From Lentisphaerales bacterium (GTDB lineage Bacteria > Verrucomicrobiota > Kiritimatiellia > JAUXFM01), in assembly GCA_030622955.1 (NCBI GenBank), contig JAUXFM010000013.1:1-36998 (forward strand): a DNA stretch of 36,998 nucleotides, given 5' to 3'. How positions within the stretch are numbered: the first letter of the stretch is position 1; every line of letters begins with the position of its first letter. This document shows positions 33,980-36,998 of this stretch, piece by piece. Made by a program: the position numbers and the translations under genes. Below the pieces are notes generated by a model. It worked only from the letters and a program-made list of their open reading frames with translations. It searched no databases and was not told the origin of the DNA.

Positions 33980-34370
33980 AATACGCAGGTCGCCCATGAA
34001 TACGGGGGAATGGGGCGAAACAGTAGCTTGCCGATTCCTGCGTTCAAGGGGCTGGAAGATTGTCGGGCGCAGGGTTCGAATACGGCGCGATGAATTGGAT
34101 ATTGTTGCAGGTGATGGCAAGATTATTGTTTTCGTGGAAGTCAAAACCCGGCGAACCGAAAGGTTCGGACTGCCTGCTACGGCGGTAGATGCAGCTAAGC
34201 AGCGCAGGATCTCCAGGGCAGCTGTACGATACCTGAAGAAATTGCGGAACAGATCAGTCTTTTTTAGATTTGATATCGTGGAAGTGATAGGCGAACAGGG
34301 AAAAGGTTCGCCGGAGGTACGGCATATCCCTAACGCTTTCACACTTCATCGAAACTATCGTTATCCTTGA
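33948..34370 (+). CDS. yraN: YraN family (UPF0102) endonuclease-like protein
   Basis: A 140-residue protein of the UPF0102 family, which has a restriction-endonuclease-like fold. Visible core: GEWGETVACRFLRSRGWKIV, then the nuclease-type signature RDELDIVAGDGKIIVFVEVKTRR (E/D-L-D ... E-V-K). Function is unproven but the gene often accompanies rnhB. The frame has two ATGs at 33948 and 33951 and another at 33996 (MNTGEWGE), which also fits the family N-terminus. The first overlaps rnhB and is kept provisionally. Confidence 0.87.
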   Translation: MMGILRKLISRIRRSPMNTGEWGETVACRFLRSRGWKIVGRRVRIRRDELDIVAGDGKIIVFVEVKTRRTERFGLPATAVDAAKQRRISRAAVRYLKKLRNRSVFFRFDIVEVIGEQGKGSPEVRHIPNAFTLHRNYRYP

Positions 34371-34439
34371 TTCCTGCCTCAACCAGTGTATCCTTAATAT
34401 GTAAATACTCAATTACCGCCATATGGAGGGCTGTTACGC

Positions 34440-36293
34440 ATGAAAACATATCTGCTGGCCGGATGCTTACTGGCTATACTCTTCACCATCATCGTGCCAG
34501 CCGAAGCCCTGCAACGCGAGGAGCTTTCCGACAAAGCCCAGGCGCTGATCCCCGACCTCAGGATGGTAACCATCAAATTCAAGGGCAGGAATAAGACTCT
34601 TAACGCTCAGCTTACGAGTGAGACTCCCGACAAGATAGTCGTGCTTATCTCCAAAGAGACAATGAACTACACCAAGACGATCTCGCGGACAATCATCGAA
34701 TCAATGGAGCCATCCGACAGATCAACAGAATTCGCTGTAGCCCTTAAGGACTACAAGCCAGATGAAAACACCAGCCTTACAAAAGAAGAATATAGCGAGG
34801 CCATAGAACTTCTGTCTGAATTTGCGCAGAAATGCGGTGGACATACGATGCAGTCCGACGTTCGTTATAGACTCAACAGCCTCCGCGACGAGTTCAGGAA
34901 GTTCCAGCGTGGCGAAAGAAAGATAGAAGGCGAGTGGTTTACACCCGTCAGAGCGGTTGTAAAGGAGTTCCTGGCATGTAACGACAAGTTGGCCGAATTG
35001 ACCAAGCAGAATTCCAGGCTCTCAGACAGGAGCTATAACGGGAATCCTGAGCTCCGTGAGGAGTACGACAAGCACTGGGAATTGCGCAAAGATGCCGCGA
35101 GACGCCTGCCGAAGATAATGACAGACCGAGTGCCGGAAATGATAAGGAAGAAGGATTTCGAACAGGCAGCAATCGAAACAACAACCTTTCTGCAGTTTTA
35201 TATTAACCACGTGGTGATGAGCGACAAGCAGGTCGCGATCGATATTAGCCAGATGGATTTCGGTTACATTCTCCGATTGCAGGACAAGATAATGGCCGCA
35301 TATGTCGAGGAAGAAGCAAGGAAGACGAAGAAGCCACCGCGGAATATCGACAAGGACATGGTGTATATCCCCGGTGGGTTCTTTCTCATGGGAAAACGGG
35401 ATGCCGGCCCGGGCGACAGTCAATTCCCCATGCACATCGTATATGTGAGCCCCTTCCTCATGGATAAGTACGAAGTGCCTAATGAGAAATACCGCAAGTT
35501 TGTCGAATACGTAAAGAAGACAGGCGATTCCTCGATGGAGCACGCCGACGCTCCACCCTTGAAGGAGCATTCGCCGGAAAGCTGGAAGTTTGACAACTTG
35601 GCCGGGGCCAGACAGCCTGTCATTGGGGTGGACTGGTACGATGCATATGCTTTCGCCAAGTGGAGCAAGAAACGATTGCCCACTGAGGCCGAATGGGAGC
35701 TGGCTGCACGTAGTGCTGACGGGCGTCTATATCCCTGGGGCAACGAAGCTCCCTCCAAGCGCGCGATCAATTCCTCAAAGGGCCGCACATTTATCGCGGA
35801 AAAGTGGGAATCGGACAGTCCATTGCCTCCCCCTGAAGAGGAAGATGCACACGCGGGCTGTGGCTGCATATCGACAGAGGCAGTAGAGAACAGGAAGCCA
35901 GACAAGCCCAAACGCACATTAGGTGCGGTAACGTGGGCTGTAGACAAGCACCTTCCTGCCCAGCCATTGAACGACCCGGATTTTCAATGGCGCCAGGAAA
36001 CGCCGAGTCCTTATGGCTGCCTGCACATGGCCGGAAATGCCGCAGAATGGGTTTACGACTTCTATTCACCAAGATATTACTCAATTTCCGACGTCAAGAA
36101 CCCCAAGGGCCCGGCAAGGGGGCGCAAGGGGCATGTTATTCGCGGAAGTTCGTATATGGGAGCTGGCGATGAGGGACTAAGAACCTATGCTCGGGGCTTT
36201 CCCGTCGATCAAAAAATGAAAGAGGGCTGCAACAGAGCCGGCAAGCCCTTCGTAGGCTTCCGCTGCGCAAAATCATTGGGCTTCACGCTGTAG
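34440..36293 (+). CDS. Secreted SUMF1/FGE-sulfatase-domain protein
   Basis: A 617-residue exported protein. Signal peptide 1-23 (MKTYLLAGCLLAILFTIIVP, cleavage after AEA). Residues 24-300 are helical and charged and not recognised. From about 307 (DMVYIPGGFFLMGKRDAG) runs a formylglycine-generating-enzyme-like domain with MDKYEVPNEKYRKF, GVDWYDAYAFAKWSKKRLPTEAEWELAAR, YPWGNE (431-436), GCLHMAGNAAEWVYDF (526-541), RGSSY and the terminal GFRCAK. The CxxxxC copper-cysteine pair of true FGE is absent (the region reads LRTYARGFPVDQ), so formylglycine formation is unlikely. About 60 extra residues, including AGCGC (472-476), sit between YPWGNE and GCLHMAGN. GGAGG lies ten bases upstream. Stand-alone gene. 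Confidence 0.88.
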   Translation: MKTYLLAGCLLAILFTIIVPAEALQREELSDKAQALIPDLRMVTIKFKGRNKTLNAQLTSETPDKIVVLISKETMNYTKTISRTIIESMEPSDRSTEFAVALKDYKPDENTSLTKEEYSEAIELLSEFAQKCGGHTMQSDVRYRLNSLRDEFRKFQRGERKIEGEWFTPVRAVVKEFLACNDKLAELTKQNSRLSDRSYNGNPELREEYDKHWELRKDAARRLPKIMTDRVPEMIRKKDFEQAAIETTTFLQFYINHVVMSDKQVAIDISQMDFGYILRLQDKIMAAYVEEEARKTKKPPRNIDKDMVYIPGGFFLMGKRDAGPGDSQFPMHIVYVSPFLMDKYEVPNEKYRKFVEYVKKTGDSSMEHADAPPLKEHSPESWKFDNLAGARQPVIGVDWYDAYAFAKWSKKRLPTEAEWELAARSADGRLYPWGNEAPSKRAINSSKGRTFIAEKWESDSPLPPPEEEDAHAGCGCISTEAVENRKPDKPKRTLGAVTWAVDKHLPAQPLNDPDFQWRQETPSPYGCLHMAGNAAEWVYDFYSPRYYSISDVKNPKGPARGRKGHVIRGSSYMGAGDEGLRTYARGFPVDQKMKEGCNRAGKPFVGFRCAKSLGFTL

Positions 36294-36295
36294 GA

Positions 36296-36437
36296 TGCAG
36301 CCCAAGCCGAGAGCTGCGATTTAACAGTCGGACAGCATCTTTCCTGAAGCCGTCGCCATATTTGTCCGTGTGTTTTCATAGTAGACATAGTCTTCCCCCT
36401 TTGCCGCACAGGTGTCTACCTTTACCGGACAGGCTCA
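36296..36437 (-). mobile_element. Possible IS3-family left-end remnant
   Basis: On the minus strand, starting at 36437, the sequence runs TGAGCCTGTCCGGTAAAGG then TAGACACC, resembling IS3/IS150-type ends (TG...TG-x-CCC...AAAGT-x-GACA). About 55 bases on, after GGGGGAAGAC, lies an ATG. The coding that follows, after a one-base frame slip, reads KYGDGFRKDAVRLL, which resembles the start of an IS3 OrfA (Y-x-x-x-F-K/R-x-x-A-V-R-L). It breaks off at the end of the SUMF1-domain gene. Short and degraded, so tentative. Confidence 0.35.
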
Positions 36438-36530
36438 TAGAGTGGAGATGCCCTTGTGTGGATGGCGTAAGATATATTGCATGTCCCCTATCGCATGCCA
36501 GAAAGTTACGCGTCCGGCTCGTAAAGATAC

Positions 36531-36629
36531 TTAAAACATAGGATTGTGCAGGCGGGATTTCTCCGCCAGTTTCCGGTTGATATCGGCCAGAAACTCTTCT
36601 CTATTGGGTTCTTCATTTATCCAGATCAT
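36531..36629 (-). CDS. Small ORF, 32 residues, unknown
   Basis: Begins MIWINEEPNREEFLADINRK and ends at a TAA after HNPMF. It is acidic then basic, with one probable amphipathic helix (about 9-26) and no signal peptide or membrane segment. GGGAGGAGAAT lies at ideal distance upstream, the strongest ribosome site in this part of the window, which argues that it is translated. It could be a small protein, or the stub of a longer truncated gene; no family was recognised. Confidence 0.4.
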   Translation of the reverse strand: MIWINEEPNREEFLADINRKLAEKSRLHNPMF

Positions 36630-36691
36630 GATATTCTCCTCCCAGTATTGATACTTTTTCGTGATTTTGCCATTTAGAAATAGTGAGGTGG

Positions 36692-36765
36692 CTTTTCTAA
36701 ATCTCGCCAGAAATGACGAACAGATCGCTCATGACGGACCTGTTCGCCGCTTTTGGCGAGAAAAG
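36692..36765. repeat. Large nested inverted repeat upstream of the XRE-type gene
   Basis: From outside in: CTTTTCT (36692-36698) with AGAAAAG (36759-36765), CTCGCCA (36703-36709) with TGGCGAG (36754-36760), and CGAACAG (36717-36723) with CTGTTCG (36740-36746), around a 16-base centre. Arms are separated by unpaired bases. It could be a regulatory site, a strong RNA hairpin or a small transposon-derived element. Confidence 0.5.
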
Positions 36766-36777
36766 GACTCTTTTGCG

Positions 36778-36799
36778 AATTCGTCATGTCTGACGAATT
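36778..36799. promoter_or_regulatory. Perfect inverted repeat, candidate operator of the XRE-type regulator
   Basis: AATTCGTCA (36778-36786), 4-base spacer, TGACGAATT (36791-36799), 41 bases before the regulator's ATG. The half-site TGACGAA recurs at 36714-36720. HipB/XRE repressors typically bind such palindromes in their own promoters. Confidence 0.5.
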
Positions 36800-36821
36800 A
36801 TCTTGCATATAAGCCAGGTAT

Positions 36822-36837
36822 TCGCCTATAGTGGCGA
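36822..36837. promoter_or_regulatory. Short inverted repeat enclosing a -10-like box
   Basis: TCGCC (36822-36826) and GGCGA (36833-36837) flank TATAGT, a good -10 box match. Transcription from it would start almost at the ATG (36840), giving a leaderless message. The -35 (TTGCAT, 36803-36808, 18-base spacer) is weak. A second possible -10, TATAAG, lies at 36808-36813. Confidence 0.3.
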
Positions 36838-36839
36838 CT

Positions 36840-36998
36840 ATGAAAACAGAAGAGTACCTGGGTGACGAAGCTATACTGTCTGAGTTGGGTCGCGCTTTGG
36901 CGGAACGCCGTATCGGTAAGAGACTTACACAGGCTGAACTGGCGAAGCAGGCGGGGATAGGCAAACGAACGCTTGAGCGGATCGAAGGAGGAAACTCA
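36840..36998 (+). CDS. XRE/HipB-like helix-turn-helix regulator (3' end cut by window edge)
   Basis: The first 53 codons are visible. After MKTEEYLGDEAILSELGRAL the protein has a complete Cro/C1-type helix-turn-helix: LTQAELAKQAGIGKRTLERIE (about 30-50), ending EGGNS. The arrangement (20-residue leader, then SELGRALAERR and RTLERIEGG) resembles HipB-type antitoxins that precede hipA kinase toxins. That the next gene beyond the edge is hipA is inference only. No good Shine-Dalgarno lies before the ATG. The upstream region is rich in palindromes, consistent with autoregulation. Confidence 0.75.
   Translation, partial: MKTEEYLGDEAILSELGRALAERRIGKRLTQAELAKQAGIGKRTLERIEGGNS

Larger units (their letters stand above)
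36294..36839. other. 546-base stretch with no full-size gene
   Basis: Holds a probable insertion-sequence remnant (36296-36437), a 32-codon minus-strand ORF with an excellent ribosome site (36531-36629) and three inverted repeats upstream of an XRE-type gene (36692-36837). The segment 36438-36530 shows nothing recognisable. It contrasts with the gene-dense rest of the window and marks the start of an accessory region. Confidence 0.7.

Noticed and set aside
36674-36964. Minus-strand open frame of 96 codons
   Set aside because: Antisense to the helix-turn-helix gene and across the palindromes; no ribosome site or domain seen.
1-36998. CRISPR arrays, rRNA genes and riboswitches
   Set aside because: No regularly spaced direct repeats, no rRNA-like stretches and no recognisable riboswitch cores were seen.

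Overview
The window looks like chromosomal DNA from a Gram-negative (diderm) bacterium. Lipid A genes (lpxI, lpxB), an Mla-type lipid transporter (mlaEFD), a heptose-precursor isomerase (gmhA) and AsmA-like and secreted proteins all imply an outer membrane. Alongside them sits a McsA-McsB-ClpC arginine-phosphorylation/proteolysis operon, better known from Firmicutes but also found in the PVC superphylum. That mixture, LpxI instead of LpxH, DUF2851, and a secreted protein built from W-P repeats suggest a PVC-type bacterium (Lentisphaerota/Kiritimatiellota-like). This is inference from gene content; no rRNA is present to confirm it.

Layout. 1-1240 (-): miaB, cut by the left edge. 1406-2770 (+): a PepC/bleomycin-hydrolase peptidase. 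2776-9733 (-): a tightly coupled five-gene block (ABC ATPase, ABC-2 permease, GldG-like protein, four-repeat DUF4340 protein, AsmA-like protein) that looks like one envelope machine. 9865-11277 (+): DUF2851. 11267-14190 (-): lpxI, a Gfo/Idh sugar-nucleotide dehydrogenase and lpxB, joined end to end. 14264-15708 (-): a DUF89 phosphatase-like protein and a DUF457/YdjM membrane protein. 15902-18007 (+): argF and pyrB, two carbamoyltransferases in tandem. 18098-22097 (+): a secreted repeat protein followed by mlaE, mlaF and mlaD. 22188-23681 (-): guaB. 23809-25293 (-): lipB-lipA. 25449-26822 (+): gmhA and a secreted unknown. 26836-26922: tRNA-Leu(CAG). 26951-31874 (+): ilvE, mcsA, mcsB, clpC. 31892-34370 (+): rpsP, trmD, rplS, rnhB, yraN. 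34440-36293 (+): a secreted protein with a formylglycine-generating-enzyme-like domain. 36294-36998: an accessory-looking tail with a probable insertion-sequence remnant, a 32-codon ORF, several inverted repeats and the start of an XRE/HipB-like regulator cut by the right edge.

How it fits together. Most of the window is housekeeping: tRNA modification, translation, lipoate, nucleotide and arginine synthesis. The envelope theme recurs in four places: the ABC/GldG/DUF4340/AsmA block, the lipid A block, the repeat-protein/mla block, and gmhA with its secreted neighbour. The parts most worth following up are the W-P-repeat protein beside mlaEFD, the ABC-to-AsmA operon, the Gfo/Idh enzyme between lpxI and lpxB (candidate for an amino-sugar lipid A), and the McsAB-ClpC system without an adjacent ctsR. 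Several starts were moved from the longest open frame to sites with better Shine-Dalgarno spacing or operon overlap; each is explained in its entry.
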